DNA from: an uncultured Paraburkholderia sp.
GTDB taxonomy: Bacteria; Pseudomonadota; Gammaproteobacteria; Burkholderiales; Burkholderiaceae
Length of the DNA stretch: 64,000 nt
NCBI GenBank assembly: GCA_940747215.1
Contig: CALNWS010000004.1
Location: 1-64,000 of the forward strand
Reading direction: 5' to 3'
Shown here: one piece after another, positions 1 to 10,246 of the stretch
How the letters are laid out: each line of letters opens with the position of its first letter
How positions within the stretch are numbered: position 1 is the stretch's first letter
Notes under the pieces: generated by a model
Databases searched by the model: none
What the model saw: the letters and a program-made list of their open reading frames with translations, nothing else
What the model was told of the DNA's origin: nothing
Translations under genes and position numbers: made by a program

Positions 1-161
1 GGCTGGCCGACAAGCTGTTCACCGGGATCCGCGAGGGCGCGGTCATGATGACCGACGGCTACGAGCCCTACAACAACATCGCCCGGCATCACCAGCTCGT
101 GCACCTTGGATGCCGGGTTCACCTGAGACAGGGCGGCATTGCGCTTGCGCTGCGTAAGTGA
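1..161 (+). mobile_element. IS66-family transposase (TnpC) remnant, cut by the left edge
   Basis: Frame 3 reads without a stop from the window edge to a TGA at 159-161. It contains MMTDGYEPYNN followed by VHLGCRVHLRQ. This matches the IS66 TnpC catalytic core, where TDGY..YN is followed by a VHLGCWAHARR-like motif. The W and A of that motif are already replaced and the frame stops soon after, so this is a decayed piece rather than a working transposase. No terminal inverted repeat can be judged because the rest of the element lies outside the window. Its position beside an eroded toxin-antitoxin pair and a broken glycosyltransferase suggests an old insertion hotspot. Confidence 0.7.
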
Positions 162-219
162 CGTGTGGGCTTGCGTGCAATGCGCGATGCCTGGCAGGAA
201 GCGGTCCGCTGACCGTTCA

Positions 220-672
220 TCAAACTCGCGTGACGCGGGGAGACCAGCAGAAAAACAAAAAAGAAAACGTAGCGCAAGTGCCTTCGCGACTTTCTTGCTG
301 ATGGCTCGCCGTCCCGCGAAAATGTCGCTTACCACTGTAGGCGATGCAATTCCGATCAGATCCTTCTGCTTCAGACCATGCGTCTCCAGCAAATGACGCA
401 GCACTTCGCGTGGCTCGGCTGCTGGAACCGTCACATTGCTGACCTCCCATCGCTCTATCAGATCCGTCAGGATCGCCAACAGAATCGATGAGCGGATCTT
501 CCTGATTACCGTTGAGGCGATCAGTCAGCGAGTTGGCGACCTGCACCATCTGCTGATAATCCTGCTCGTTGCGAATGGGTTTGATCGGTAACTGGCTTTG
601 CAGCGCCGCCCAAGTTTGTGCGATATCGGGAAATTCTCCCGGAAGGCGATCGGTATTTGTGAGTTTAAATTC
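220..672 (-). pseudogene. HigA-type antitoxin pseudogene (frameshifted)
   Basis: Read leftward, one frame gives the N-terminal part of a HigA/HTH antitoxin (FKLTNTDRLPGEFPDIAQTW, then PIRNEQDYQQMVQVANSLTD). The reading continues in a second frame as a Cro/C1-like helix-turn-helix (EPREVLRHLLETHGLKQKDL, then SDIFAGRRAISKKVAKALAL). The frame changes near 480-500 and a further shift is likely near the C-terminus, so no full-length antitoxin can be made. In the family the HTH domain binds its own promoter and the N-terminal region neutralises the RNase toxin HigB. A matching HigB remnant lies directly upstream. I am confident of the family and of the frame break. Confidence 0.7.
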
Positions 673-885
673 TTCCTCGTCCAAAGGTCGTACTCCGCCA
701 GCGTCTAGATGACGAACGAACAACGACTGCCTGTTGTTGTAGTAGATCGCCGCGAGAAAGCGACTTCGCAGCCACCGCATCGAAACGATGCGGCGCGACG
801 TGACGTGACGCAATCCCGTTGCCCCTGCGGCGAACGTCTTCTCTAGGTCGTATGGATATGCGCAGAACGAGCCGGCGCTACTGAG
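673..885 (-). pseudogene. HigB-type mRNA interferase toxin remnant
   Basis: Immediately upstream of the HigA-like remnant the minus strand reads RFLAAIYYNNRQSLFVRHL. A +1 shift then gives TLAEYD. The HigB/RelE-fold signature is RLVAxIxYxxxxxFVRHVxTHAEYD, so both halves are recognisable but in different frames, and the N-terminal third is not clearly readable. HigB cleaves mRNA on the ribosome and is neutralised by HigA. Toxin-first order is the usual higBA arrangement. Loss of both partners fits decay of an accessory module. The family call rests on these short motifs only. Confidence 0.55.
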
Positions 886-1299
886 TACTGCGTCAGTAAC
901 GCCAGGCGCTCGCCCGGATGTCGGTGTTATTAAATTCAGTAACGGTTATTTCGATAAGACCCGCGTCGTCTTCCTCGCAGAAAATCGCACGCAACCATCG
1001 CACGACATGTCGTATTTTTTTCTGCGAAGCCACGCAGAGCAGATCCAACCCGTATGCGATGAACGGCACACCTCACACGGGTAACTTCAGGATCGCCACA
1101 GGACCGTTACGGGATCACTTCAATTGCTGCTGTACAGCGAGAAGCATGTCATGCGTGTGTTACGACTTCCCGTCAGACGGGCAGGAAAAAACCGCCACTT
1201 TCCTTGCCGTCCATTACTTCCTGACTTCTGAACTTCAAAGTCTCCACCGTGCCAGCGGCGAATTTCACCGCTTTACTAAGGCGCATTCGCGCCGGACGT
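886..1299. other. 414-bp spacer with no recognisable gene
   Basis: Between the toxin remnant and the glycosyltransferase 3' end I see no reading frame with a recognisable domain, no tRNA and no obvious terminator. The sequence has mixed composition and may be a degraded accessory gene that can no longer be named. Confidence 0.4.
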
Positions 1300-2460
1300 C
1301 TAATGTCTCGTACTGCTTTTGTGCGCCGGTTCCATCGGTCTGCGCAATGCGTCGTCCGAGTCCTTCGCGTCGCTCGTTTCTGCGTCGCTCTCCACTCGCC
1401 ATGCCGATGCCGCGCGCAAACTGGACACCGCAATCGTGCGCGTCATCTCCGCCATGAACGCGCACCGGAATACGGCCGGCGAAAAACGTCCTGCATTCGC
1501 GCGACACGCCGCTGGCGAAATCTGTTTTCCGTTCCGCTCGAAGCGATCGATCGCGGCGTTGATCGCCTCGATGGTTTGCTGTCCAAAGTACACACTGTTG
1601 GGTTTCGCGTCGCCGAGCGGCACGGCCGTTTCGAGCGCCGTGCCCTTGCCGAATGCAATCACCGGCATGCCGTATGCCTGCGCCTGCCAAGGCATTGCAT
1701 CGAAATCTTCCGACGCGAATATGAACGCACTCGCACGCTGCAGGTAGTGCTCGAGCGTCTCGAGCGATACATCGCCCACGAGCGCCACGTTCGCGCCGGC
1801 TCTCACGCACAGCGCCGCCATTTCAGGCCCGCTGCCGATCACCACCAGCTTGCGCTCCGGCGTCGCGTTGAACGCTTCGACGATCAGGCCGATGCGCTTA
1901 TGCGGCACGAGCCGCGCCGCGGTGACATAAAAATCCTCTTTGCGCGTACACAGCGCAAACGCACTCACGTCGACCGGCGGCACGATGACGGCCGCCTCGC
2001 GGCGATACGTCTTCATGATGCGGCGCACGTGCAGCACGACTCGCGCAATCCACGACTTCGCGCCCTGCGTGATTCCTTGTTCGCGCAGATGATCGTGTTG
2101 CCGGTCCCACGCATGAAGCATCGGCGAATACGCGTAACTCACGTGCGTTTATGCCGGACCCGCTCGCACACCCGGCACTACCGCGTCGGACGTCGTAATG
2201 ATCAGATCGTAGCCGGCCAGATCGAAATGTCCGGCGGCCAGCGGAAAGAGCCGCGAATACGCGCGATAGTGACGCCGTGCGAACGACAACCACTGGATGA
2301 AAGACGTCGTGACAGGCTTGCCGCAAAGCGCACGCCGGTCTGCGAGAAAATCGATGAGACTGAAAAGATCGGCTTCGGGATAGCATTGAATAAGCTGTTC
2401 GAGCACTTTCTCCGCCCCGTCAGGCGCGACGAGCCAGTCGTGCACGATCGCCACTCTCAT
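1300..2460 (-). pseudogene. Glycosyltransferase family 4 (GT-B) pseudogene
   Basis: The start MRVAIVHDWLVAPDGAEKVL at 2460 is typical of Burkholderia exopolysaccharide/O-antigen GT4 enzymes. The first frame runs to about 2150 (VVPGVRAGPA), then shifts to a second frame (HVSYAYSPMLHAW...). After WIARVVLH the conserved segment expected between the two Rossmann domains is missing, and the sequence jumps straight to RRIMKTYRREAAVI, an internal deletion of roughly 25-30 residues. The C-terminal nucleotide-sugar domain is readable (YVTAARLVPHKRIGLIVEAF, EDFDAMPWQAQAYGMPVIAF), but the normal E-x7-E motif is disturbed (family EEDFGIVPVEAQ, here SEDFDAMPWQAQ). The enzyme would have added a sugar to a surface polysaccharide. 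It lies 350 bp downstream of rpiA on the same strand. Confidence 0.8.
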
Positions 2461-2810
2461 GATCCCCCACTCTTTTGTACAAAAACGTCTTCCGGACACA
2501 GCATCGAGTGTATGTGCCGCAAACTTCGCCGTGCGTGCGCGTGCCCACATTCGAGGTGTGACAGTGCGCGAATAATCACGCATCGCACCATTCGCCGCTC
2601 GCGAAGCGCTTTATTTGAGCAAAACGTGACGAGGCATGTGCACAGAAACGCGCGGGAAGCTGGAGACGTGAGCGCCGGCAATGCCGACAATTGCGCAGTG
2701 GTGTAGAGACAGAACAGCTTTGGAAATAGCGCGACCAGAAAAATCGCGGCGGGCGAATCTGCATTGCACAGACTCCCGCGCCGCCGCGCTTCAAGGCATT
2801 TTTACGGCAA
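2461..2810. other. 350-bp spacer between rpiA and the glycosyltransferase remnant
   Basis: No gene, RNA or clear terminator is visible here. An AT-richer patch near 2600-2640 could hold the old glycosyltransferase promoter, but I cannot define -35/-10 elements. Confidence 0.4.
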
Positions 2811-3506
2811 TCAGGCCTTGCTGTACTCGATCGTTTCGACACCTGTATCCGAGCCGAGCAGGCACAGGTTCGCGCCGCGGCCTGCGAAGAGACCCACCGT
2901 CACGACGCCCGGCCACGCATTCACATGCATTTCCAGCGTGCGCGGGTCGCTGATACGCAGACCCTTCACGTCGATGATCTCGTTGCCGTTGTCGGTGATG
3001 AACGGCCTGCCTTCCTTCGTGACGCGCACAACCGGCACGCCGCCGAGCGCGGCGATGCGGCGGCCGATCGCCGTGCGCGCCATCGGCACCACTTCGATGG
3101 GCAGCGGAAAATTGCCGAGCGTTTCGACGAGCTTGCTCGCGTCCGCGATGCAGACGAACACGTCCGACACCGACGCCACGATTTTCTCGCGGGTGAACGC
3201 GCCGCCGCCGCCCTTGATCATCGCGCCGCTGTGATCGATCTCGTCGGCACCGTCCACGTACACGCGCAGCGAATCGATCTCGTTCAGATCGAACACCTTG
3301 ATGCCGTGCGATTGCAAACGCGCGGTAGTGGCGAGCGAGCTCGACACCGAGCCGCGATAGCGCGCCTTGTTGGCGGCCAGCGCGTCGATGAAGCAGTTCG
3401 CGGTGGAGCCGGTACCGACACCGATGATCGAGCCTTCCGGCACGTTGTCGTTCACATAGTCGGCGGCGGCCTGGCCGACCAGTTGCTTGAGTTCGTCTTG
3501 AGTCAT
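2811..3506 (-). CDS. rpiA: Ribose-5-phosphate isomerase A
   Basis: This 231-residue protein is full length for RpiA, the cytosolic enzyme that interconverts ribose 5-phosphate and ribulose 5-phosphate in the pentose phosphate pathway. Visible family motifs are the phosphate-binding GVGTGSTAN near residue 30, YVDGADEID near residue 83 with the catalytic Asp/Glu cluster, [14 protein letters not shown] with the active-site Lys, and [15 protein letters not shown] near the C-terminus. The start [18 protein letters not shown] fits family N-termini. It lies on the same strand as rlmB and rnr upstream, 75 bp after rlmB. No lesion is seen, in contrast to the broken glycosyltransferase that follows. 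Confidence 0.95.
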   Translation of the reverse strand: MTQDELKQLVGQAAADYVNDNVPEGSIIGVGTGSTANCFIDALAANKARYRGSVSSSLATTARLQSHGIKVFDLNEIDSLRVYVDGADEIDHSGAMIKGGGGAFTREKIVASVSDVFVCIADASKLVETLGNFPLPIEVVPMARTAIGRRIAALGGVPVVRVTKEGRPFITDNGNEIIDVKGLRISDPRTLEMHVNAWPGVVTVGLFAGRGANLCLLGSDTGVETIEYSKA

Positions 3507-3580
3507 GGGAATGCGAGCGAGCAGTAAAAACGGCTAGTTTACCGGAGTGGCGCGCGAGCGCCGGACAGGTTCGATCCTTC

Positions 3581-4324
3581 TTACTTCTTCACCGCTCGCT
3601 GACGCACCGCTTCGAACAGACACACGCCCGACGCAACCGACACGTTCAGGCTTTCCACCGTGCCCGCCATCGGAATCTGCATGACGACGTCGCACGTGTC
3701 GCGCGTGAGGCGGCGCATGCCCTCGCCTTCCGCGCCCATCACGAGCGCGACGGGACCGTCGAGTTCGGTTTCGTAGAGGCCCTTGGTCGCCTCGCCCGCC
3801 GTGCCGACCACCCATACGCCCACGTCTTTCAGCTCGCGCAACGCACGCGCCAGATTGGTGACGGTGATGTACGGCACCGTGTCGGCCGCGCCGCTCGCCA
3901 CTTTCGCGGCAGTCGCGTTCAGGCCGACCGCACGGTCGCGCGGCGCGATCACCGCCTGCGCACCGGCAGCGTCCGCCACGCGCAGGCAGGCGCCGAGATT
4001 GTGCGGATCGGTCACACCGTCCAGCACGAGAATGAGTGGTGAACCGTTGATGCCGTCGAGCAACTCGGCCAAATTCTGCGCGAGCGGCAAATCGCCCGCA
4101 CGCGCCACCACGCCCTGATGGCGCTCGGTATGCGCGAGACCCCACAGGCGCGTTTCGTCGGCGGCGATCAGACGCACGCCCGCTTCTTTCGCCGCGTGCA
4201 GGAATTCGGTCATGCGACGGTCTTTGCGCGTCGCGTCGTAATAGATATCTTCGACCGTGGACGCATCGTGACGAATGCGAGCCGTCACCGCGTGAAAACC
4301 GTAGAGAACCTTAGGACGTGCCAT
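3581..4324 (-). CDS. rlmB: 23S rRNA (guanosine-2251-2'-O)-methyltransferase RlmB
   Basis: This 247-residue SPOUT-class (TrmH/SpoU) methyltransferase modifies G2251 in the P-loop of 23S rRNA. The N-terminal substrate-binding domain starts [17 protein letters not shown]. The knotted catalytic domain carries the three SpoU motifs: [35 protein letters not shown] and [18 protein letters not shown]. Length and motif spacing match Burkholderia RlmB. It lies just downstream of rnr on the same strand, the rnr-rlmB pairing conserved in many proteobacteria, so co-transcription is likely. It appears intact. Confidence 0.95.
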   Translation of the reverse strand: MARPKVLYGFHAVTARIRHDASTVEDIYYDATRKDRRMTEFLHAAKEAGVRLIAADETRLWGLAHTERHQGVVARAGDLPLAQNLAELLDGINGSPLILVLDGVTDPHNLGACLRVADAAGAQAVIAPRDRAVGLNATAAKVASGAADTVPYITVTNLARALRELKDVGVWVVGTAGEATKGLYETELDGPVALVMGAEGEGMRRLTRDTCDVVMQIPMAGTVESLNVSVASGVCLFEAVRQRAVKK

Positions 4325-4510
4325 GACTGATACAACCTTTGATTGAGTGCGCGAACATGCGCGCTACTGTGATGAAGACAAAGACAACCCTGCGTACCCG
4401 GAACGGTACATGATGATTCGAGCGGGAGCAAATGCAGACCGCGCGCAGCGGGTACGTATCAACGTGCCGGTTGCGCGCGGTCTCTGCAGAGCTTCGCGTT
4501 TAGCCGCGCT

Positions 4511-7009
4511 TTATCGCTTCTTGCGAGCCTGCATTTTCGATGCCACCTTGGTCGCCGCGCCGTGCTTCTTCGCTGCACCGCGTGCGGCGCGCGCTTCCTT
4601 CACGGCAGCGGACTGCGCGGGCGCCGCTTTCTTGCGACGTCCGCCGGACGCAGCGGGCAGACCTTCAGCCGGCACAAGCAAGCGCACGCGTGCGCCGCTT
4701 TCCGAACCCGCCTTTTCCGCGTAACTCACGCGTGCGGCGGGCGACTTGATCGACGTATCGCGCACGAGGCAGAAATCGATCTTGCGCGCATCCAGATCGA
4801 CGCGGCTCACCTGCACGCGCACGCGATCCGACAGACGGTAACGGATGCCCGTACGCTCACCGCGCAACTCGTTCCTGATCTCGTCGTACTGGAAGTAGTC
4901 GGAACCGAGTTCTGTTACGTGCACGAGACCTTCGATGAAGAGCGAATCGAGCTGCACGAAAATGCCGAACGACGTGACGCCATTCACCATGCCGCCGTAT
5001 TCCTCGCCGAGCTTGCCGCGCATGAAGTAGCACTTGAGCCAAGCTTCGACGTCGCGCGAGGCTTCGTCCGCACGGCGCTCGTTCGCCGAGCAATGCAGGC
5101 CGAGTTCTTCCCAGATCGCGACGTTGTCGGCACGCGCGCGGCCGCGCTTTTCTTCGTCCGACTGCTGCATCGCGCGGGCGCGCGGCGACAGCGCCGTATT
5201 CAGTTCGACGCCGGCGGGCGGCTCCGGCTGATACTTGTGGCCTTGCAGGATCGCGCAGATCGCGCGGTGCGTGAGCAGGTCTGGATAGCGGCGGATCGGA
5301 CTCGTGAAGTGCGCGTACGCCTCGTAAGCAAGACCGAAGTGACCGATGTTGTCCGGGCTATAGACGGCCTGCTGCATCGAGCGCAGCAGCATGGTCTGCA
5401 GCATCTGCGCGTCGGGCCGGTCGCGGATCTGCGCCATCAGGGCGGCGTAGTCGCTCGCGTGCGGTTTCTCGCTGCCGTTCAACGTGAGGCCCATGCCGCG
5501 CAGGAATGTGAGCAGGTTTTCGAGCTTTTCCGCCGTCGGTCCCGCATGTACGCGGAACAGACCCGGATGCCTGTTGCGATTGAGGAAGTCTGCGGCACAC
5601 ACATTGGCGGCCAGCATGCATTCCTCTATCAGCTTGTGCGCGTCGTTGCGGGTGCGTGGCACGATCTGTTCGATCTTGCCCTGCGCGTTGCAGACGATAT
5701 AGGTTTCGGTCGTATCGAAGTCGATCGCGCCGCGCTTCTGACGCGCCGCGAAGAGCGCCTTGTACACGCCGTACAGATTCTGCAGTTGCGGAAGCAGCGC
5801 GGCACGGCGCGCCGCTTCCGGACCCTTGGTGTTCTTCAGCACCGCCGCCACTTCCGTGTACGTGAGACGCGCGGCCGAATGAATCACGCCCGGATAGAAC
5901 TGATACGCCTTCACCTCGCCGCGCGCGGTCACGATCATGTCGCACACCAGCACGCAACGGTCGACGGCCGAGTTCAGCGAACACAGTCCGTTCGAAAGCT
6001 TCTCGGGCAGCATCGGGATGACGCGGCGCGGGAAATACACCGACGTGCTACGCTCGAGCGCGTCCGCGTCGAGCCCGCTCTTCGGCTGCACGTAGTGCGA
6101 GACGTCCGCGATCGCGACGATCAGACGGAAGCCTTCGCCGCGGCCGACCTGCACCGGCTCGCAGTACACGGCGTCGTCGAAATCGCGGGCGTCTTCGCCG
6201 TCGATCGTGACGAGCGGCACGTCGCGCAAATCGACGCGATGGCGCGCGTCGACCGGACGCACTTCGTCGGACAGCTTCGAGGCTTCGTCGAGCGCGGCTT
6301 GGCTGAATTCATGCGGCACGCCGTATTTGCGCACCGCGATTTCGATTTCCATGCCGGGGTCGTCGATATCGCCCAGCACTTCGACCACGCGGCCAAGCGG
6401 CTGCGAATGACGGCTCGGGAAATCGGTCAGCTCGACGACCACCACCTGGCCGACCTTGGCCTTCTTGGTGTTCTGCGTGATCAGAATGTCGTGGCCGATG
6501 CGCTTGTCTTCCGGCGCGACGATCAGCGCACCGTTCTCGTTCAGCAGACAGCCGATCACACGCTTGTTGGCGCGGTCCGTGACCTCGACGATGTGCCCTT
6601 CCGGACGCCCGCACCGGTCATAGCCGACAATGCGCGCGAGCACGCGGTCGTTGTGCATGACCTTCTGCATTTCGCCGGTGGACAGGAAGAGATCGTCCTG
6701 GCCGTCGTCGCGAATCAGGAAACCGTAGCCGTCGCGATGACCTTGCACGCGGCCCGCGACGAAGTTCGACGGATGGGTGAGCTTATAGAGATTGCGCTGA
6801 TCGAGCCGGATCTGGCCGTCGCGCTCCATCGCGCCGAGACGCTTGAAAAATCCTTCGCGCTCTTGGCGCTTGATTGACAAGGCTTTGGCGATGTCGTTCG
6901 CGGCGAGCGGCGCTTCACTCGTGCGCAGGACGCCCAGAATTTCTTCGCGGCTTGGAATCGGATACGGGAATTTGCTCAAGGGCTTGTCTATGATTTTTTC
7001 TCGTTGCAT
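4511..7009 (-). CDS. rnr: Ribonuclease R (3'-5' exoribonuclease)
   Basis: The protein has 832 residues from the chosen Met (MQREKIIDKPLSKFPYPIPS). The frame is open for 57 more codons upstream, but that stretch is unlike the family. Domain order is an N-terminal winged helix (ILGVLRTSEAPLAANDIAKA), cold-shock domains (FVAGRVQGHRDGYGFL), and the RNB catalytic domain with the metal-binding Asp cluster DGEDARDFDDAVY. An S1 domain follows (GVTSFGIFVQLDSLFIEGL), then a long Lys/Arg/Ala-rich tail. RNase R degrades structured RNA and takes part in rRNA quality control and tmRNA-linked decay. No clear Shine-Dalgarno precedes either start. It is intact and probably co-transcribed with rlmB. Confidence 0.93.
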   Translation of the reverse strand: MQREKIIDKPLSKFPYPIPSREEILGVLRTSEAPLAANDIAKALSIKRQEREGFFKRLGAMERDGQIRLDQRNLYKLTHPSNFVAGRVQGHRDGYGFLIRDDGQDDLFLSTGEMQKVMHNDRVLARIVGYDRCGRPEGHIVEVTDRANKRVIGCLLNENGALIVAPEDKRIGHDILITQNTKKAKVGQVVVVELTDFPSRHSQPLGRVVEVLGDIDDPGMEIEIAVRKYGVPHEFSQAALDEASKLSDEVRPVDARHRVDLRDVPLVTIDGEDARDFDDAVYCEPVQVGRGEGFRLIVAIADVSHYVQPKSGLDADALERSTSVYFPRRVIPMLPEKLSNGLCSLNSAVDRCVLVCDMIVTARGEVKAYQFYPGVIHSAARLTYTEVAAVLKNTKGPEAARRAALLPQLQNLYGVYKALFAARQKRGAIDFDTTETYIVCNAQGKIEQIVPRTRNDAHKLIEECMLAANVCAADFLNRNRHPGLFRVHAGPTAEKLENLLTFLRGMGLTLNGSEKPHASDYAALMAQIRDRPDAQMLQTMLLRSMQQAVYSPDNIGHFGLAYEAYAHFTSPIRRYPDLLTHRAICAILQGHKYQPEPPAGVELNTALSPRARAMQQSDEEKRGRARADNVAIWEELGLHCSANERRADEASRDVEAWLKCYFMRGKLGEEYGGMVNGVTSFGIFVQLDSLFIEGLVHVTELGSDYFQYDEIRNELRGERTGIRYRLSDRVRVQVSRVDLDARKIDFCLVRDTSIKSPAARVSYAEKAGSESGARVRLLVPAEGLPAASGGRRKKAAPAQSAAVKEARAARGAAKKHGAATKVASKMQARKKR

Positions 7010-7279
7010 GGACGTCGGGTCGGCGATGTGGCTCGGCTGAAAAAGCGTTTGCGAAGCGCTTCGGTTGCACTTCACTGACGCTTGAATTGCACCCGCATTT
7101 GCACAAAAAGACTGCTCGGGTCCGGCTCGGTCGATGCTGGGCGGGCGTGTGCACCGTGCCAACGAACTACTACGAGGCATTCTAACACCCGTCTTGCGCG
7201 CTACGAAGATCCTTCCATCGTTGCTGGACGGTGCGCGCAGGCCGGTCGGCGGGATGTTTAAGCAAGTTTTGAGAAACGC

Positions 7280-7307
7280 TTGACAGGTCCGATTGAGCCG
7301 CTATAAT
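7280..7307 (+). promoter_or_regulatory. Sigma-70 promoter of tRNA-Leu
   Basis: A consensus TTGACA at 7280-7285 is separated by 16 bp from a consensus TATAAT at 7302-7307. This places transcription start close to the tRNA, whose first base is 7329. It is the strongest housekeeping promoter visible in the window. Confidence 0.85.
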
Positions 7308-7328
7308 AATATTTGCTGTTCTTCACCT

Positions 7329-7415
7329 GCCCAAGTGGCGAAATTGGTAGACGCACTAGGTTCAGGTCCTAGCGGTGGCAACACCGTGGAGGTTCGAGTC
7401 CTCTCTTGGGCACCA
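7329..7415 (+). tRNA. tRNA-Leu (anticodon CAG)
   Basis: This 87-nt cloverleaf has acceptor strands GCCCAAG (7329-7335) and CTTGGGC (7405-7411) and an encoded 3' ACCA (7412-7415). The anticodon stem CTAGG/CCTAG encloses loop TTCAGGT with anticodon CAG at 7363-7365. There is a long class-II variable arm (GGTGGCAACACC region) and a GGTTCGAGTCC T-arm. The long variable arm and a D-loop with GGTAG identify it as leucine-specific. It reads CUG, a major Leu codon in high-G+C genomes. A consensus promoter lies 22 bp upstream. Confidence 0.96.
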
Positions 7416-7416
7416 C

Positions 7417-7473
7417 CCCCTCTTCAAGTGAAACAGATACTCCGTTAAGCGATTCAGCTTCACGGGGTTTTTT
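7417..7473 (+). terminator. Probable tRNA-Leu terminator
   Basis: CCCC (7417-7420) and GTGAA (7428-7432) can pair with TTCAC-GGGG (7459-7467), which is followed directly by six T residues. A bulge interrupts the left arm, so the call is moderate. Confidence 0.5.
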
Positions 7474-7615
7474 GTTTTCTGCGCTTCTGTTTTTCTTCCT
7501 CGATACTTCGTCGAGCGACGCGTTCCTTCGACACGTCGCCCTTGTTGTCTCGAACAAACGCATCACTGCCTTGCCTAGCGCCACCTGCTCCATTCCAGCC
7601 GAAGCCAGCGCCCAA

Positions 7616-8886
7616 CTACAACAACGCAGGCACCCATTTCGCACACGCCTGAAAAGCGAGCATCGCGCCGCCCACGGCGAACAGCACCGGAATCAGGAAG
7701 TCCTGATTCACACGCGTAAATTCGAGCATCAGCACCACCACCGTGATCGGCATCTGCATGGACGCGGCCAGAAACGCCGTCGCACCAATCACGGCAAACG
7801 CGCCGAGCGACGCACCCGGCCACATCACGCTCCACAGTCCGCCCAGCACGATCGCAAGCAATGCGCCGTTCGCGAGTCCCGGTGTGAGCAACCTGCTCTC
7901 TCGGCGCCCGCACGCAGACTGCTCACGGTGATCACCACTTTCAACACCAGCAACATTGCGGCGAGGCCGATCGTCAGGTTGCTATCGAAGGCGAGGCTCG
8001 CCGGTCCTTTGCCGTTGCCGAGCAGCTGCGGGAAATGCATCGCGAGCAACCCGGTCACCGCGAAGTTCAATATCAAGAGCACCGGCAGACACCAGTCCTT
8101 CGGCACCGCGGCACGCGAGCGCTTCGTGATTTGCGAAAGCCCTAGGCCGCCGCACCGAACACCGGACCACAGACGATCGATCACACCATCACCGAAGCGC
8201 TCAGCGTGAGCGACGGCACCATGTACTGATGCTCGTTGCCGAGCCCTATCTGCGCGACGAGCGCCGGCACCAGCGCGGGCAAACCGAACGTGCCGAGCAG
8301 CACTTCGAGCACGAAGACCGCGCCGCCGAGCGGCACGTTGTACACCGCCGCGAGACCAGCGCCCGCGCCGCACGCGACCATGATGCAGCTTTGAGCCACC
8401 GACAACCCCGCGCGCCGCGCCAGTCATCCCGCGAATACCGAGCCGATCTCGCGCGGCGCTACTTCGCGGCCGAGCGGCGAACCGAGCGCAACGGTAACGA
8501 TTGCAGCACGGCATGCACGATCGTGCTCGCGACCGGCATCTGCGGATCGTCGGATTTGACGGCCTGACGGATGCTCACGAGTGGACTTCCGAAGCGATAG
8601 AGCGTTCACCAGCCGAGGCCGGCGACAAGGGGCCACACAGAGTGACACGTCGCTCGGGCGACGTGTCCGCCACGCCCCGCAGAAAACTCTCGCCGCTGAT
8701 CACGTGCACCACGCTGTAGCCATACGCCAGATGCTGGACGCCGTGCAGCAGTAACGCCAGCAACATGCCGCCGAGGCCCGCGCCGATGCAGGTCAACAGC
8801 GCAACCACTGCGACGACGGCAAACGGGCTGTGTTCGCGACGAACTGGTTGATGAACCGGCTTCGACGTGAGCGATCTGAATGACAT
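7616..8886 (-). pseudogene. ClC-family chloride channel/antiporter pseudogene
   Basis: Pieces of a voltage-gated ClC protein follow each other leftward in different frames. They are an N-terminal membrane helix (FAVVAVVALLTCIGAGLGGM), a selectivity-filter region helix (CGAGAGLAAVYNVPLGGAVF), mid segments (LPVLLILNFAVTGLLAMHF, IGLAAMLLVLKVVITVSS) and C-terminal segments (GAFAVIGATAFLAASMQMPI). At least three frame changes are needed, plus short losses near 8150-8200 and 7890-7900. An intact protein would have 10-18 membrane segments and move chloride, often in exchange for protons. The start MSFRSLTSKPVHQ at 8886 is the best N-terminus. It cannot encode a functional channel. Confidence 0.85.
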
Positions 8887-9239
8887 GGCGCTTGTGATCG
8901 GGCAAAGCACCCGATGAAATGGAAGCAATGTCCGATATGTTATTTCGCGCCGCAACATGAATCCAATTGATTTTTCGGCCAGACTGGCGTCCAACGCATA
9001 GATGCTAGGCAGCGCCGGGCAGTCACCAGATATAAACCGCTTCTTTCCGATTTAAACTGACACTCAAGTCGTTTTGACCGTTTTTTAATATCGAAATGGC
9101 CGGGTCAGATTACAAAAAGCAAATCCGAAAACAAACGTCATTAATACAATAATTACATTTTCCCGATATTAATCTATTTCCCGGGATAATGCATAAAATT
9201 TGCTTTCGATATTAACACGGATAAATGCAGGTTCAATCA
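8887..9239. other. 353-bp AT-rich spacer between divergent pseudogenes
   Basis: This is clearly more AT-rich than its surroundings, with a T-run near 9080. The word CGATATTAA occurs twice (about 9163 and 9205). It probably held the divergent promoters of the ClC gene and the TetR regulator. No gene is seen. Confidence 0.4.
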
Positions 9240-9882
9240 TGCAAGCGTTTAACAGTCGGCGTACACTCGCTCGAAGCCTTTGCCACCGGGCATGCGGGGC
9301 TGCGCAGCCGCGCGTCGGCGGCAAGGCATTTTTGCGGCTGCTCGGCCGCGCCTATACCGATCTGTCTTCGTTCATCCGCGACTTTCTCAATGCGCATTAC
9401 GAGTCGGTTGCCGTGCGCTTCTTCGACGCGTTCCAGCGCGCCCTGCCGCATCTGCCGCGCGAAGAACTCGGCTGGCGGCTGCATTTTGCGATCGGCGCAC
9501 TCTCGGGCGTCCTCGCGGGCACCAACATGGACAGCCTGATCTCCGAGTTCTCGCAGGGCAAGTCGATGAACGATCTGCACTGATCGCCCGCCTCGCTTCG
9601 CTGATGGTCGCGGCGCTCAAGGCTCCGTTGCCGGACGGCTCGCAACTGGCGGCGTTCGCGGCCGTGCTCGGCGATGCAACGGAAGGCGGCGAAGCCGCTG
9701 TAGATAACGGCACGAGCAACGGCACCGACGCAAACGCCACGTCCGAAGCATCGCAATCGCGTGAAGCACATGAGGCGCCGGCCTCGGGCACGCAGACTGC
9801 GTCTCACGGATCGAACGACGAAGACCGCGGCGGCAAGATGGAAGCCGGTTCATTTCAACACGTGTTTCACGGTCACGCCTAA
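9240..9882 (+). pseudogene. TetR-family regulator pseudogene (HTH lost, frameshifted)
   Basis: The recognisable part starts at GGKAFLRLLGRAYTDLSSFI and continues through FFDAFQRALPHLPREELGWR and IGALSGVLAGTNMDSLISEF. This is the C-terminal ligand-binding helical domain of TetR regulators found next to fatty-acid oxidation genes in Burkholderia. The frame stops at 9583. A second frame then carries LIARLASLMVAALKAPLPDG and a polar Ser/Thr/Ala tail to 9882. The roughly 50-residue N-terminal helix-turn-helix is absent, so DNA binding is lost. By position it probably controlled the fadE-fabG-maoC cluster downstream, which is also broken. Confidence 0.75.
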
Positions 9883-10246
9883 GCGGCTCGAGCAAGGCAT
9901 CGCGGGCGGCGCCTTCGTGGCCCGCACCGCGGATGCCACCGCAGCGAAGCGAGCCCAGAGTGAACCGAATCGAACCAAAGCGCCATACCTGAGCATGTCG
10001 TCTAAGTTGCGCACCTACGCGACATCGGGCGGTCGAATCGGATAAGTGATACGTAAACCGCACAGCAGCAACAGGCACCAACACGCAGCCACGCCGACGG
10101 ACAGCAAGGCAACAAAGCCAGGAGAGGAGCACCGCCGCAGCGCAGCTCAGGCTCAGCAACAGAAGGTCAAACAGAATCAACAGAACGCGAGCCATCCGTG
10201 CCCCGTGGATGCGTTCGCACGCACCATCGAAACAGGAGGAAACGTC
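9883..10246. other. 364-bp spacer upstream of fadE
   Basis: No recognisable gene. The 3' end carries the fadE ribosome-binding site AGGAGGA at 10234-10240. A fadE promoter must lie here or further upstream, but I cannot pick one. Confidence 0.45.

Noticed and set aside
4562..6877. Very long plus-strand open frame opposite rnr
   Set aside because: It is antisense to a well-conserved RNase R gene, has Arg/His-rich low-plausibility text and no domain. High G+C makes such shadow frames common.
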